A stretch of 64,000 nucleotides of DNA from Silanimonas lenta DSM 16282 (GTDB taxonomy: Bacteria > Pseudomonadota > Gammaproteobacteria > Xanthomonadales > Xanthomonadaceae). The translations under genes and the position numbers were made by a program. The notes under the pieces are model-generated. The model ran no database searches. It was not told the origin of the DNA and worked only from the letters and a program-made list of their open reading frames with translations. This document shows, piece after piece, positions 41,662 to 51,111 of this stretch (its first letter is position 1; every line of letters starts with the position of its first letter). The DNA lies in NCBI RefSeq assembly GCF_000429065.1, contig NZ_AUBD01000009.1, positions 96,232-160,231 of the forward strand, in the 5' to 3' direction.

Positions 41662-42450
41662 TCAGTCGAACAGCGCCCGCAGCGCCGCGCCCGGCGACGA
41701 CGCGCGCATGAAGGCCTCACCCACCAGGAAGGCATGCACCCCCGCCGCGCGCATCCGCGCCACGTCCTCGCGGGTGAGGATGCCGCTCTCGGTGACCAGG
41801 CGGCGGTCGTTCGGCACCGCCTCTTTCAGGCTCAGCGTGGTCTCGAGCGAGACCTCGAAGCTGCGCAGGTTGCGGTTGTTGATGCCGATCAGCGGCGAGG
41901 CCGTCTGCAGGGCGCGCTCGAGCTCGTCGGCATCGTGCACCTCCACCAGCACGTCGAGGCCGAGGCCCATGGCGAGCTCGCACAGGCCACCGAGGCGGGC
42001 ATCGTCGAGCGCGGCCACGATCAGCAGCACGGCATCGGCGCCCAGCGCCCGGGCCTCGTACACCTGGTACTCGTCGATGGTGAAGTCCTTGCGCAGCACC
42101 GGCAGGGCGCAGGCCGCGCGGGCCTGGACGAGGTAGTCGTCGTGGCCCTGGAAGAAATCGACGTCGGTGAGCACCGAGAGGCAGGCCGCGCCGCCGCGCG
42201 CGTAGTCGGCGGCGATGGCGGCGGGATCGAAGTCGGCGCGCAGCACGCCCTTGGAGGGGCTGGCCTTCTTCACCTCGGCGATCACCGCCGCATGCCCGGC
42301 GGCGATCTTCACCTCGAGAGCGGCGGCGAAGCCGCGGGCCGGGGCCGTATCGCGGGCCCGTGCCGCCACTTCGGCGAGCGGCCGGCGGGCCCGGCGCCCG
42401 GCCACTTCCTCGGCCTTGCGGGCGAGGATCTTCTGCAGCACGTCGCTCAT
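41662..42450 (-). CDS. trpC: Indole-3-glycerol phosphate synthase
   Basis: A 262-residue (beta/alpha)8 enzyme closing the indole ring from CdRP. Catalytic motifs: [13 protein letters not shown] near 55-67 (Glu, Lys), LRKDF near 118 (Lys) and the GINNRNL segment near 185, plus the phosphate-binding VGEAFM near the C-terminus. It is a stand-alone TrpC without a fused TrpF. ATGA overlap with trpD. Confidence 0.97.
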   Translation of the reverse strand: MSDVLQKILARKAEEVAGRRARRPLAEVAARARDTAPARGFAAALEVKIAAGHAAVIAEVKKASPSKGVLRADFDPAAIAADYARGGAACLSVLTDVDFFQGHDDYLVQARAACALPVLRKDFTIDEYQVYEARALGADAVLLIVAALDDARLGGLCELAMGLGLDVLVEVHDADELERALQTASPLIGINNRNLRSFEVSLETTLSLKEAVPNDRRLVTESGILTREDVARMRAAGVHAFLVGEAFMRASSPGAALRALFD

Positions 42451-43496
42451 GCGCCGGCCTCCGTGCGGGCGGCCTTGGCCCGGGTGAGAGCCACGAAGGC
42501 CTCGAGCTTGGCCCGCGGCGTGCCGCGCGCCATCTCGGCGCGGGCGCGCTCGAGGCCGTCGCGGATGCTCACCGCCACGCCGGCGGCGTAGAGCGCGGCG
42601 CCGGCATTCAGGGCCACCACGTCGGCGGCCGGGCCGCCGCGGCCCTCGATGGCCTCGAGCAGCATGGCCCGCGAGGCCTGCGGGTCGTCCACCCGCAGGG
42701 CCGAGAGCGGGGCACGGGCAAGGCCGAAGTCCTCGGGGGCGATCTCGTACTCGTGGACCTCGCCGTTGCGCAGCTCGCCCACCAGAGTGCGCTCGCCGAG
42801 CGAGATCTCGTCCACGCCGTCGCGGCCCCACACCACCAGGGCGCGGCGGCTGCCGAGCTTGCGCAGCACCCGCGACTGGATGCCGACGAGGTCCGGGTGG
42901 AACACGCCCATCAGGATGTTCGGCGCTCCGGCCGGGTTGGTGAGCGGACCGAGGATGTTGAACAGGGTGCGCACGCCCATCTCGCGGCGCACCGGCGCCA
43001 CGTTCTTCATGGCCGGGTGGTGGATGGGCGCGAACATGAAGCCCATGCCGCACTCGGCGAGGCACTCGGCCACCTGCGCCGGCGCAAGCTCGATGGCCGC
43101 GCCCAGCGCCTCCAGCACGTCGGCGCTGCCCGACTTCGAACTGACGCTGCGGTTGCCGTGCTTGGCCACCTTGGCCCCGGCGGCCGCGGCCACGAACATG
43201 CTGGCGGTGGAGATGTTGAAGGTGTGGGCGCCATCGCCGCCGGTGCCGACGATGTCGACGAAGTTCGCCGCATCCGCCACCTCCACCTTCGCCGCGAACT
43301 CGCGCATCACCTCGGCGGCACCGGCGATCTCGCCCACCGTTTCCTTGCGCACGCGCAGGGCGATGAAGATGGCCGCGGTCATCACCGGCGAGACCTCGCC
43401 GCGCATGACCTGGCGCATCAGGTCGATCATCTCGTCATGGAAGATCTCGCGGTGCTCGATGACGCGTTGCAGCGCCTGCTGGGGGGAAAGCGGCAT
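42447..43496 (-). CDS. trpD: Anthranilate phosphoribosyltransferase
   Basis: A 349-residue enzyme joining anthranilate to PRPP. Family motifs: [18 protein letters not shown] near 81-98 (PRPP pyrophosphate loop), [21 protein letters not shown] near 112-132 and the GPLTNPAG segment near 185. It is a stand-alone TrpD with no amidotransferase fusion. It follows the small lipoprotein gene by 4 nt. Confidence 0.97.
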   Translation of the reverse strand: MPLSPQQALQRVIEHREIFHDEMIDLMRQVMRGEVSPVMTAAIFIALRVRKETVGEIAGAAEVMREFAAKVEVADAANFVDIVGTGGDGAHTFNISTASMFVAAAAGAKVAKHGNRSVSSKSGSADVLEALGAAIELAPAQVAECLAECGMGFMFAPIHHPAMKNVAPVRREMGVRTLFNILGPLTNPAGAPNILMGVFHPDLVGIQSRVLRKLGSRRALVVWGRDGVDEISLGERTLVGELRNGEVHEYEIAPEDFGLARAPLSALRVDDPQASRAMLLEAIEGRGGPAADVVALNAGAALYAAGVAVSIRDGLERARAEMARGTPRAKLEAFVALTRAKAARTEAGA

Positions 43497-43500
43497 GGCT

Positions 43501-43872
43501 TCAGGTGTCGTTCCGGGTTTCGATTTCGATGGTGATGGCGGCCGGCGCCGCCTCGGCCAGGGCCTCGAGCTCGTCCAGCGTCCTGCCGTCGAGGGCGGCG
43601 GCGAACTCGGCATCGGTGAGCGGGCGGCCGCGCTGCTCGGCGAGCTTGGCCCGCACCTGCACGAGACGCATGTGGAAGGCGAGCCGGGCAGCATCGCCCA
43701 TGCCCTCCTCGAAGCGGGCGCGGCTCTCGGCGAAGGCCGCGGCGCTGCGGCCATCGAAGCGTAGCGGCGCCCCGGCCTGCGGCGTGGCGGGGGCGGTGGA
43801 TACGGCCAGAACGCAGCCGGAAGCGGCGGCGAGGCCAATCACGAGCGGCAGGATGGCCGGGACGCGCATCAT
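43501..43872 (-). CDS. Small putative lipoprotein inside the trp operon
   Basis: A 123-residue protein I do not recognise confidently. It begins with a hydrophobic signal ending in ASGC, a plausible though not ideal lipobox (Cys20), and continues as an Ala/Glu/Arg-rich helical domain with predicted coiled-coil character. It is wedged between trpG (ATGA overlap) and trpD (4-nt gap), so it is transcribed with tryptophan genes. Its N-terminal residues [20 protein letters not shown] look like those of small lipoproteins known only as domains of unknown function. No link to tryptophan synthesis is evident. Confidence 0.75.
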   Translation of the reverse strand: MMRVPAILPLVIGLAAASGCVLAVSTAPATPQAGAPLRFDGRSAAAFAESRARFEEGMGDAARLAFHMRLVQVRAKLAEQRGRPLTDAEFAAALDGRTLDELEALAEAAPAAITIEIETRNDT

Positions 43873-44450
43873 CGGCGCTCGATGAAGTTCCGCAGCAGGG
43901 CGTGGCCGTGCTGGGTGAGGATGGATTCCGGGTGGAACTGCACGCCCTCGACCGGATGCTCGCGGTGGCGCAGACCCATGATCTCGTCGAATCCGCCGCC
44001 CTCGTCCTCGGTCCAGGCGGTGATCTCGAGGCAGTCGGGCAGGGTTTCGCGCCGCACCACGAGGGAGTGGTAGCGGGTAGCCTCGAAGGGATCGGGCAGG
44101 CCGGCGAAGACGCCGGCGCCGGCATGGCGGATCGGCGAGGTCTTGCCGTGCATGATGGCCCTGGCCCGCACCACCTCGCCGCCATAGGCCTGGCCCAGCG
44201 ACTGGTGGCCGAGGCAGACGCCGAACACCGGGATGCGCGGGCCGAGCGTCCTCATCACCTCGACGGACACCCCGGCCTCGTTCGGCGTGCAGGGGCCGGG
44301 CGAGATCACGATGCGATCGGGCCTGAGGGCCTCGATCTGGGCCACCGTCAGCTCGTCGTTGCGGATGACGCGGACGTCCTCCCCCAGCTCCTGCAGGTAC
44401 TGCACGAGATTGAAGGTGAAGCTGTCGTAGTTGTCGATCATCAGCAGCAC
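43869..44450 (-). CDS. trpG: Anthranilate synthase component II (glutamine amidotransferase)
   Basis: A 193-residue class I amidotransferase supplying ammonia to TrpE. It has [16 protein letters not shown] at the N-terminus, the oxyanion segment [11 protein letters not shown], nucleophile Cys in [15 protein letters not shown] near 79 and the catalytic His/Glu pair in VQFHPESIL. The start is GTG (VLLMIDN) with GGAG 7 nt upstream. It could also serve para-aminobenzoate synthase, as in organisms with a shared subunit. Confidence 0.96.
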   Translation of the reverse strand: MLLMIDNYDSFTFNLVQYLQELGEDVRVIRNDELTVAQIEALRPDRIVISPGPCTPNEAGVSVEVMRTLGPRIPVFGVCLGHQSLGQAYGGEVVRARAIMHGKTSPIRHAGAGVFAGLPDPFEATRYHSLVVRRETLPDCLEITAWTEDEGGGFDEIMGLRHREHPVEGVQFHPESILTQHGHALLRNFIERR

Positions 44451-44542
44451 GCAAGGACTCCAGCGTGGCGCAAGGGCGGGGAAAGGGCCGAAGTATGCCG
44501 GAAGGGCGGGCCCGGATCCGTGTACCGGCTCCGGTGGCCTGC

Positions 44543-46015
44543 CTACAGCCCTCGCGCCGCCTGCGCCACGGCGCGGAACAGGGCGCGGCTCTTGTTCATG
44601 GTCTCCTCCCATTCCTTCTCGGGGTCGGAGTCGAAGACGATGCCGGCGCCGGCCTGCACGTGCAGCTGGCCTTCGGTGATGACGGCGGTGCGGATGGCAA
44701 TCGCGGTATCGGCATCGCCCCACCAGTTCACATAGCCCACCGCGCCGGCATAGAGGTTGCGCCGGTGCGGCTCGAGCTCGCGGATGATCTCCAGCGCGCG
44801 GATCTTCGGCGCCCCGCTCACCGTGCCGGCCGGGAAGGTGGCCTTGAGCACGTCGGCATAGGAAAGGCCGTCCTTCAGCCGGCCCTGCACTTCGGAGACG
44901 ATGTGCATGACGTGGCTGTAGCGCTCGATCACGAACTGCTCGGGCACGCGCACGCTGCCCGCCTCGCTCACACGCCCCACGTCGTTGCGGCCGAGGTCGA
45001 TCAGCATCAGGTGCTCGGCGCGCTCCTTCGGATCGGCGAGCAGCTCGGCCTCCAGGGCCCTGTCCGCTTCCGGCGTGGCGCCGCGCGGCCGGGTGCCGGC
45101 GATGGGACGCACGGTGACCGTGCCCTGCTGCTGGCGCACCAGGATCTCCGGCGAGGAGCCCACCACCTGCAATGCCCCGGTGTCGAGGAAGTACATGTAG
45201 GGCGAGGGATTGAGCGCCCGCAGCGCGCGGTAGACATCGACCGGGCGGGCCTTGAAGGGGATCGAGAGGCGCTGGCTCAGCACCACCTGGAAGGCATCGC
45301 CGGCAGCGATGTAGTCCTTGGCCCTGAGCACCGCGGCCTTGAAGCCTTCCTTGCTGAAGCCGGAGACGAAATGCGCCTCGTCGACGGCGCCGGGATCGAG
45401 CACGTCCGGGTAGCTGGCGCCGGCGTGGCGCAGGCGATGGGTGAGCGAGTCCAGCCGCGCCTGCGCACGGGCGAGCGCCTGCGGCTCGGCCGGATCGGCG
45501 TGCACGATGAGGTAGAGCTTGCCCTTGAGGTTGTCGAACACCGCCAGTTCTTCGCTCAGCATCAGGAAGATCTCGGGGGTGCCGAGATGGTCCGGGGCCA
45601 CGGGCTTGGCGAGCCTGGGCTCGATGTAGCCGATGCATTCGAAGCCGAACCAGCCGACGAGTCCGCCGGTGAAGCCCGGCAACCCGGGCAGGCGCGGCAC
45701 CGAATGGGCGGCGCGCAGGCGCTCCACTTCGCCGAGCGGGTCGGACAGTTCGCGCGTCTCGACCACCTCGCCGTACTCGCGCACCGTGAGCGTGTGGCCA
45801 TGCACCGCCCAGGTACGGCGCGCCGGCAGGCCGATGATGCTGTAGCGCCCCCAGTTCTCGCCGCCCTCCACCGATTCGAACAGGTAGGCGTTCGGGCCAT
45901 CCACCAGCTTCAGGTAGACCGAGAGCGGGGTGTCGAGGTCGGAGAGCACCTCGCGCACCACCGGGATGCGGGTGTGGCCGGCGGCGGCGAGGCGGGCGAA
46001 GTCGGCGGCGTCCAT
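44543..46015 (-). CDS. trpE: Anthranilate synthase component I
   Basis: A 490-residue chorismate-using enzyme, first step of tryptophan synthesis. The feedback-site LFES appears at 45-48 and the chorismate-binding core is intact ([45 protein letters not shown]). The ATG at 46015 is chosen because the family N-terminus begins there; an upstream in-frame ATG would add 30 odd residues. It lies 92 nt from trpG. No leader peptide rich in Trp codons is visible upstream, so classical attenuation is not apparent. Confidence 0.97.
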   Translation of the reverse strand: MDAADFARLAAAGHTRIPVVREVLSDLDTPLSVYLKLVDGPNAYLFESVEGGENWGRYSIIGLPARRTWAVHGHTLTVREYGEVVETRELSDPLGEVERLRAAHSVPRLPGLPGFTGGLVGWFGFECIGYIEPRLAKPVAPDHLGTPEIFLMLSEELAVFDNLKGKLYLIVHADPAEPQALARAQARLDSLTHRLRHAGASYPDVLDPGAVDEAHFVSGFSKEGFKAAVLRAKDYIAAGDAFQVVLSQRLSIPFKARPVDVYRALRALNPSPYMYFLDTGALQVVGSSPEILVRQQQGTVTVRPIAGTRPRGATPEADRALEAELLADPKERAEHLMLIDLGRNDVGRVSEAGSVRVPEQFVIERYSHVMHIVSEVQGRLKDGLSYADVLKATFPAGTVSGAPKIRALEIIRELEPHRRNLYAGAVGYVNWWGDADTAIAIRTAVITEGQLHVQAGAGIVFDSDPEKEWEETMNKSRALFRAVAQAARGL

Positions 46016-46186
46016 CGGGGTCGCAGGAAAGCAGCAGGAGGCGGCCCGCGAGTATGCCAGCGGCCGGCATGCCGCCGGCGCAGGGCCCCATACCCCGGCG
46101 TCCACGACGAACTGTCATCGAGCCGGTCCAGACTGCGCGGCGCATCGTCAGGGACGGACGCGGGCCACGGAGGGCCCAACCACTCC
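46016..46186. promoter_or_regulatory. trpE upstream region
   Basis: 171 bp between pdsS and trpE. A 10-bp perfect palindrome, CGGCATGCCG, lies at 46065-46074 and a weak -10 (CATACT, minus strand) at 46051-46056. The palindrome could be an operator, but no regulator can be named. Confidence 0.25.
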
Positions 46187-48169
46187 TCAGGGCAGCGGCA
46201 GGCGCAGGCGGAACACCACGCCGCTGCCGTCGGGCAGGTTCCCGGCCTCGGCCTCGCCGCCATGGGCGGCGGCCACCAGCTTCACCACGTGCAGGCCGAA
46301 GCCGAGGTGCACGGCGCCCTCGGCATCGCGGCTGCGCTCGCGCAGCGAGACGAGGGAATCGAACAGGCGCTGGCGCATGGCCTCGGGCAGCAGGGGGCCG
46401 GTGTTCTCCACCTCCAGCCAGGCCTGGCGGCCGACCCGCCGCAGGGTGATGGCGACGCGCCCCGCCTCGGGCGTGAAGCCGCGGGCATTGTCGATCAGCT
46501 TGTCGAGGGCCTGCACCACCAGCTCGGGCGAACCGCGGAAGGGCAGCGCCGTGGGCAAGGCGAGCTCCAGCCGGCGCGGCGCCAGCAGGGCGCGGTAGCC
46601 CTCGCCCACCTCGGCGACGAGGCGGGCAAGGTCGAAGTCCTCGTGCTCGGCGGCGGCGATGGCCTGCTCGATGCGGGTGGCCTCGCTCATGCTGCGCACC
46701 AGCTGGGCCATGCGCTCCACGCCATCGCGGGCGCGGCCGAGGTAGGGCCGGGCCTCGGCCGGCAGGGCGGAAAGATCGAGGTTGTCGAGCGAGCTCCTGA
46801 CGATGGCCAGCGGGGTGTGCAGCTCGTGCGAGAGCTTCGAGGCCAGCGAGCGCAGATACCCGGTGTAGGCGGCGATCTCCTCGAGCAGGCGCGAGAAGCT
46901 GCGCGACAGATCACCCACCTCGTCGCGGGCCGCCGAGACCGGGAAGCGCCGCACCTCGCCGCTGCGGTCCAGGGCCTGTTCGGCGGCATCGCGCAGGCGG
47001 CGGATACGCGCCGAGAGCCGGGTGGCGAACAGGAAGGCGAGGCCCGCCGAGGCGAGGAAGGCCAGCAGGGTCAGGCCGAGCAGATGGGCGGCGGCGCGGT
47101 CGGCCAGCAGCAGGGTCTCGGCATTGCTGCGCTCGAGCAGCAGCACGGCGCGCACCTCGCCGTCCACACGCACCGGCATGGCCGTGCTCAGCAGCAGCCG
47201 GGTGCCGCGTGGATCGAGACGCCAGCGCGAGGCGAGCGCACCCTCGGCGGCCGCGAGGCGCTCGGGGCGATCGTCGCGCCGGGGAGTGGCCGGCGGCAGG
47301 GCCGGCGCTACCGCTGCCGCCCGCAGCAGAGCGCGGTAGAGCAGGCGCCGTCCGAGGCCGGTGCCGCCCTCGCGGCTGGCATCCGGCGCCAGGGCGCCGC
47401 CCTCGGCGAGAACCCAGCCGTGGGCATCGAGCACCCGGCCCCGTACCCCCGGTGGCAGCAGGGCCGCCCAGTCACGGGCCAGGGCCGGTGAGGGGCGGTA
47501 GGGGCGATGGCGGGCGCTGGCCCGCTCGGTCTTCCCTCCCTGCCCGTCGCCATCCACCTGCACCAGGCGCAGGCCGTGCAGGCGCACTCCCTGTGGCAGC
47601 ACCGCCTCGACGGCATAGCCTCCGGCGGTTTCGCGCCAGGCGGCCTCCACCCGCAGAGGGAGGGCGCCGCCATCGGCGCCGGCCACACTGAAGGGCCCCT
47701 CGGCCCGCGCCGCAAGGCGCAGCACGAGCGGCCCCTGGCTGGTCTCGAGCTCCGCCAGCAAGGCATCGATGGCGAGATCGGCAGGCCAGTGCGATTCCCC
47801 CCGGGCCGGGGTTTCATCGCGGACCTGCGCCTGCAGCCAGAGCCGCTCGTTGTACTGGCCAAAAGCGAACCCGAGGCCGGGCACGGCCGGATCGGTGACC
47901 AGCGGCCCGGCGGCCTCCCCCCAGTCCTCGTTCCGCGCATCGAGCCTTGGCGCCTGCGCCAGGGCATGCAGCGGCACGGCCGGGGCCGCAGGCGGCAGGA
48001 GCGCCGGGCGCAGGGCAAGGCTGCGCGCCACCGCCTCGGCCGTGGCCTCCAGGGCCTGCTGCTGGCCCTGCCGCAGCAGCCCTTCCATCTGCACCAGCGC
48101 CCGCCAGGCCGCCCAGGGCAGCACCAGCGCCGAGAGTGCCAGCAGCAGCAGTTGCCGGCGCAGCGTCAT
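46187..48169 (-). CDS. pdsS: Sensor histidine kinase, PdsS type (dedicated-sortase-system family)
   Basis: A 660-residue membrane kinase. One helix near the N-terminus (about 5-22) and one near 360-385 flank a large periplasmic domain; HAMP follows (about 385-440), then a HisKA domain with phosphoacceptor His448 in [13 protein letters not shown], and an HATPase domain with [14 protein letters not shown] and GFGLHVVK. The N-terminal wording ([20 protein letters not shown]..., LDARNEDW) fits the family named for kinases linked to a proteobacterial sortase, although no sortase lies in this window. It follows pdsR by 34 nt and should be its partner. Confidence 0.88.
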   Translation of the reverse strand: MTLRRQLLLLALSALVLPWAAWRALVQMEGLLRQGQQQALEATAEAVARSLALRPALLPPAAPAVPLHALAQAPRLDARNEDWGEAAGPLVTDPAVPGLGFAFGQYNERLWLQAQVRDETPARGESHWPADLAIDALLAELETSQGPLVLRLAARAEGPFSVAGADGGALPLRVEAAWRETAGGYAVEAVLPQGVRLHGLRLVQVDGDGQGGKTERASARHRPYRPSPALARDWAALLPPGVRGRVLDAHGWVLAEGGALAPDASREGGTGLGRRLLYRALLRAAAVAPALPPATPRRDDRPERLAAAEGALASRWRLDPRGTRLLLSTAMPVRVDGEVRAVLLLERSNAETLLLADRAAAHLLGLTLLAFLASAGLAFLFATRLSARIRRLRDAAEQALDRSGEVRRFPVSAARDEVGDLSRSFSRLLEEIAAYTGYLRSLASKLSHELHTPLAIVRSSLDNLDLSALPAEARPYLGRARDGVERMAQLVRSMSEATRIEQAIAAAEHEDFDLARLVAEVGEGYRALLAPRRLELALPTALPFRGSPELVVQALDKLIDNARGFTPEAGRVAITLRRVGRQAWLEVENTGPLLPEAMRQRLFDSLVSLRERSRDAEGAVHLGFGLHVVKLVAAAHGGEAEAGNLPDGSGVVFRLRLPLP

Positions 48170-48203
48170 CGCCCGCCTCCGCGGCGGCAGGGCGGCCGCC
48201 GGC

Positions 48204-48893
48204 TCACGGCTTCCAGCGGTAGCCGGCGCCGTGCACGGTGTCGATCTCGTCGAAGGCCGGATCCAGGGCCTGGAACTTGCGGCGGATGCGCTTGATGTGG
48301 GAGGTCACGGTGGCATCGTCCACCACCACCTGCGCCTCGCGCATCAGCTGCTCGCGGTTCTTCACATGCCCCGGGTGGCGTACCAGCGCGTGCACGATCC
48401 AGAACTCGGTGACGGTGAGCGGCACCGGCTGGCCGCGCCAGGACACGGCCATGCGTTCGAACTCCAGCTTCAGCCCGCGCAGCAGGATCACCGAATCGCG
48501 GGCGGCGGGCGCGCGCAGGGCCTCCACGCGCCGCAGCAGGGCGTGGATGCGGGCGGTGATCTGCGGCAATGACACCGACTTGCTGAGGTAATCGTCGGCA
48601 CCGAGGCGCAGGCCGGAGATCACGTCCAGCTCGGAATCGCGGGCGGTGAGAAAGAGGATCGGCAGGCTGGCGGAACGGGCGCGCAGCTCGCGGCACAGCT
48701 CGTAGCCGCCCTCCAGTTCCTCGCCCAGGCCGACGTCGATCATCACCAGGTCGGGCAGGCGCAGGGCGAAGGCCGCCCGGGCCTCGGGGCGCGAGGCATA
48801 GGCCTCGACGCTGAAGCCGTGGCGGCGCAGGCCCTCGGCGTAGTTCTCGCGGATGGCGGGCTCGTCCTCGACGATGGCGATGGCATGGCTCAT
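48204..48893 (-). CDS. pdsR: Response regulator, PdsR type (OmpR-like)
   Basis: A 229-residue regulator: receiver domain with acidic pocket (VEDE), phosphorylation site Asp53 (DLVMIDVGLG), and Thr/Lys in FLTARD and DYLSKS, then a winged-helix DNA-binding domain (LTVTEFWIVHALVRHPGHVKNREQL, VTSHIKRIRRKFQALDP). The highly specific C-terminal wording is that of regulators described with the proteobacterial dedicated sortase system. The -10-like TAGACT sits immediately before the ATG, so the transcript may be leaderless. Confidence 0.9.
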   Translation of the reverse strand: MSHAIAIVEDEPAIRENYAEGLRRHGFSVEAYASRPEARAAFALRLPDLVMIDVGLGEELEGGYELCRELRARSASLPILFLTARDSELDVISGLRLGADDYLSKSVSLPQITARIHALLRRVEALRAPAARDSVILLRGLKLEFERMAVSWRGQPVPLTVTEFWIVHALVRHPGHVKNREQLMREAQVVVDDATVTSHIKRIRRKFQALDPAFDEIDTVHGAGYRWKP

Positions 48894-49030
48894 GGCGGGC
48901 AGTCTAGCGGCGCTTCGGGCAGGCCGGCGGCCGCTGCCCGCGTTTTGCCATGCGCCGTCCCGGCCCTGCCGCTCCACGGCCGGAACGGGCCGTTTCGCCG
49001 GGCTGCAATACGCGGCAAGGAGGATGCCCC
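48894..49030. other. Intergenic region between pdsR and the small membrane gene
   Basis: It contains TAGACT (48901-48906, minus) only 8 nt from the pdsR ATG, and on the plus strand the Shine-Dalgarno AAGGAGG of the small gene at its right end. No further gene is seen. Confidence 0.5.
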
Positions 49031-49225
49031 ATGCCCATGCCAGCCCCGCCCTGCCCCCGCCTGCCCACGCTCCCCATGGCACCACTCCCGCCCGCCAGCC
49101 ACCGCATCACCCGTTCGCCGCGCCTGCGTGCCGGGCGCGGCGCCCTGTGGCTCGGTGCCGGCCTCTGCCTCGCCACCCTGCTGCTGCTCCGCGGCAGCGA
49201 TACGCCACGGGAGCAACGGACATGA
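49031..49225 (+). CDS. Small single-pass membrane protein
   Basis: Not recognised. A 64-residue product with a proline-rich, basic N-terminal half and one membrane helix near the C-terminus (GALWLGAGLCLATLLLLRG). Support for coding is the near-ideal ribosome site AAGGAGG ending 7 nt before the ATG and an ATGA overlap with a second frame at 49222. It is the only plus-strand gene between trpC and purC, opposed to its neighbours. Low-complexity composition means a spurious frame is still possible. Confidence 0.5.
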   Translation: MPMPAPPCPRLPTLPMAPLPPASHRITRSPRLRAGRGALWLGAGLCLATLLLLRGSDTPREQRT

Positions 49226-49374
49226 GCCTCGAGATCGAGCAGGCCCGGCGCCATGCCCTGCCCCAGGGCGCCCATGCCGGCGAGCCGCCACGCAATGCCG
49301 CGCTGGCCGTGGCCCGCTTCTTCGGCCACGCCCCCACGCCGCCGGGCCGCGACGAGCTGCGTCGGCGCTGCGGT
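49222..49374 (+). pseudogene. Possible 5' gene remnant after the small membrane gene
   Basis: An ATG with GGGAG 8 nt upstream opens a frame translationally coupled to the small gene. The first 50 or so codons look gene-like (MSLEIEQARRHALPQGAHAG and onward), but the frame then runs without a stop through the whole of rpe on the opposite strand, which is not credible as coding. It may be the start of a gene whose remainder was lost, or a chance frame in GC-rich DNA. Confidence 0.25.
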
Positions 49375-50049
49375 TCAGCCGCGGGCGCGGGCGACCTCGG
49401 CGCGCATCCGGGCGATGACCTCGGCGTAGTCCGGCGCATTGAAGATGGCCGAGCCGGCGACGAAGGTGTCGGCCCCCGCCGCGGCGATGCGGCCGATGTT
49501 CTCCACCTTGACGCCGCCGTCCACCTCGAGGCGGACGGGCTTGCCGCTCGAGTCGATGCGCTTGCGGATGACCTCGATCTTGCGCAGGGCCGAATCGATG
49601 AAGCTCTGGCCGCCGAAACCCGGGTTCACGCTCATCACCAGCACCAGATCGAGGTTCTCCAGCGTGTAGTCGAGCACCTCGACCGGAGTGGCAGGATTGA
49701 GCACCAGCCCGGCCTGGCAGCCCGAGGCCTTGATGAGCTGGAGGGTGCGGTCGACGTGGCGGCTGGCTTCCGGATGGAAGCTGATCAGCGAGGCCCCGGC
49801 CCTGGCGAAGTCGGGCACGATGCGGTCCACCGGCTCCACCATCAGGTGCACGTCGATCGGCGCCGTGATGCCGTACCTGCGCAGCGCCTCGCAGACCATC
49901 GGCCCGATGGTGAGGTTCGGCACGTAGTGGTTGTCCATCACGTCGAAATGCACCCAGTCGGCCCCGGCCGCCAGCACGGCCGCCACCTCCTCCCCGAGGC
50001 GGGCGAAATCGGCCGAGAGGATGGAAGGTGCGATCAGGCAGTTCGACAT
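49375..50049 (-). CDS. rpe: Ribulose-phosphate 3-epimerase
   Basis: A 224-residue (beta/alpha)8 metal enzyme interconverting ribulose and xylulose 5-phosphates. Motifs: [14 protein letters not shown] at the N-terminus (catalytic Asp later in [12 protein letters not shown]), [18 protein letters not shown] and the EVDGGV metal/phosphate site. Length equals E. coli Rpe (225). In xanthomonads rpe often lies near trpE; here the pdsRS pair and the small membrane gene intervene. Confidence 0.97.
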   Translation of the reverse strand: MSNCLIAPSILSADFARLGEEVAAVLAAGADWVHFDVMDNHYVPNLTIGPMVCEALRRYGITAPIDVHLMVEPVDRIVPDFARAGASLISFHPEASRHVDRTLQLIKASGCQAGLVLNPATPVEVLDYTLENLDLVLVMSVNPGFGGQSFIDSALRKIEVIRKRIDSSGKPVRLEVDGGVKVENIGRIAAAGADTFVAGSAIFNAPDYAEVIARMRAEVARARG

Positions 50050-50077
50050 GGCGGCGATGGGCTGGGCAAGGGAGGCG

Positions 50078-50401
50078 TCAGAATCCGCGCAGGCGGCGCA
50101 GTTCTTCGTAGGCACGGTTGATCTCGCGCAGCCGGCGGTCGGCCTGGGCGCGCAGCTCGGGGGCCACGCCCTCGAGCTTGTCCGGGTGGTACTGGGAGAC
50201 GAGGCGCTGCCAGGCGCGGCGGAGGGTTTCGTTGTCGGCGCTCGGCGAGACATCGAGCACGGTGTAGGGATCGGGTCCGCGGCGGCGGAACCAGCCGCGG
50301 TCGAAGGCAAGGCCGATGAGGCCGCCGAGCAGGCCGCCCGCCGGATGCCGCAGCAGCAGCCAGCCGGCGAGGAAGCCCAGGAAGGTGCCGTACCAGCGCA
50401 C
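50078..50401 (-). CDS. Membrane-anchored J-domain protein
   Basis: A 107-residue co-chaperone: an N-terminal glycine-rich membrane segment ([28 protein letters not shown]) followed by a complete J domain with HPD in [10 protein letters not shown]. It resembles the ends of DjlA but lacks the central TerB-like domain. It should stimulate DnaK at the membrane. The start is GTG, with GGAG 7 nt upstream, one base after the cytochrome stop codon. Confidence 0.85.
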   Translation of the reverse strand: MRWYGTFLGFLAGWLLLRHPAGGLLGGLIGLAFDRGWFRRRGPDPYTVLDVSPSADNETLRRAWQRLVSQYHPDKLEGVAPELRAQADRRLREINRAYEELRRLRGF

Positions 50402-50402
50402 T

Positions 50403-50786
50403 TCAAGGCTCCTTGCCAAAGCCCGGCTGGGCGGCGTACCAGCGCGCCAGCGCATCGATGTCGGCCGGCTGCAGGGCATTGCTGATGCCGTTCATCGCCA
50501 CCGCCCGGCGGCTGCCGTCGCGGTAGGCGAGCAGGCTGCTGCGCAGGTAGGCCTCGTCCTGGCCACCGATGTGCGGGGTGCCCACCGCGCGGCTGCGCCC
50601 GTCCTCGCCGTGGCAGGCCACGCACAGGCCGAGCTGGCGCGGACGCTCGGGCAGCGCGGCGCGGCCCGGGGCGGCAGCGGAGGACGCGGCGGCGGGCAGG
50701 CGCGGCGAGCCGGCCGGCGGGCTGGTCTGGGCAAGGGCCGCGCTGGCCATGCCAAGGGCGGTCAGGGCGAGGGAGAGGCGGATCAT
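50403..50786 (-). CDS. Periplasmic class I cytochrome c
   Basis: A 127-residue protein with a Sec signal (cleavage near ALA|QTS), a Pro/Ala-rich linker and a single haem site CVACH at 55-59; the likely sixth ligand is Met in AVAMNG. It resembles small c4/c5-like electron carriers. First gene of an apparent operon with the J-domain protein and rpe. TAGACT only 9 nt before the ATG suggests a very short leader. Confidence 0.9.
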   Translation of the reverse strand: MIRLSLALTALGMASAALAQTSPPAGSPRLPAAASSAAAPGRAALPERPRQLGLCVACHGEDGRSRAVGTPHIGGQDEAYLRSSLLAYRDGSRRAVAMNGISNALQPADIDALARWYAAQPGFGKEP

Positions 50787-50794
50787 GGACGCGG

Positions 50795-50800
50795 AGTCTA
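50795..50800 (-). promoter_or_regulatory. -10-like box before the cytochrome gene
   Basis: TAGACT on the minus strand, 8 nt from the ATG; the predicted start point is within about two bases of the start codon. Confidence 0.4.
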
Positions 50801-50820
50801 GCGCGGGGGGCGTGAGCGGA

Positions 50821-50977
50821 GGCTGGAGCGCCCTCGTTCGGACGGCGGTCGCGGGCGAGCCTGACTGCCGCGTGCGGCCTCTCTGGAGCGCCTGCCTCGT
50901 GCGGACGGCGGTCGCGGGCGCCTCAGATTCCGCCTCCCGCTGCATATTCGGCGACGCAGGCCATCCCTGGCCTGCTC
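50821..50977 (+). repeat. Dispersed repeat modules, region C
   Basis: Part of a 325-bp gene-free stretch between the divergent cytochrome and purC genes. The block GGACGGCGGTCGCGGGCG occurs twice (from about 50839 and from 50904). GCGCCTGCCTCGTGCGG at 50888-50904 matches copy A at 17843 and copy B, and 50921-50977 aligns to 41378-41434. It lacks the 9-bp hairpin of copies A and B. Confidence 0.7.
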
Positions 50978-51077
50978 CCGCTGACCGCCATCCGCACGGG
51001 CTCGGCGCGGGAAGTTCCTCGCGCTGATGTCGGGAAAAGCATGGCCCGCCGCAGCCATCCCGGAGCGACGCGCCCGC

Positions 51078-51083
51078 TACAAT
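51078..51083 (+). promoter_or_regulatory. -10 box of purC
   Basis: TACAAT (5 of 6 to consensus). It overlaps the ATG at 51082, which therefore cannot serve as start if this promoter is used; transcription would begin near 51090. No clear -35. Confidence 0.55.
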
Positions 51084-51111
51084 GCCGGCCTCACCCGCCC
51101 GCCCCGCTCCC

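Noticed and set aside
46016..46186. trp attenuator with leader peptide
   Set aside because: No short frame with adjacent Trp codons and no terminator/antiterminator pair could be seen.
49375..50121. Extension of the frame at 49222 through rpe as a real protein
   Set aside because: It is the exact antisense of rpe and has no domain signature; a gene covering it is not credible.
51082..51111. Upstream ATG of purC at 51082
   Set aside because: It lies within the TACAAT -10 box, and the extra ten residues ([10 protein letters not shown]) are not part of the family N-terminus.
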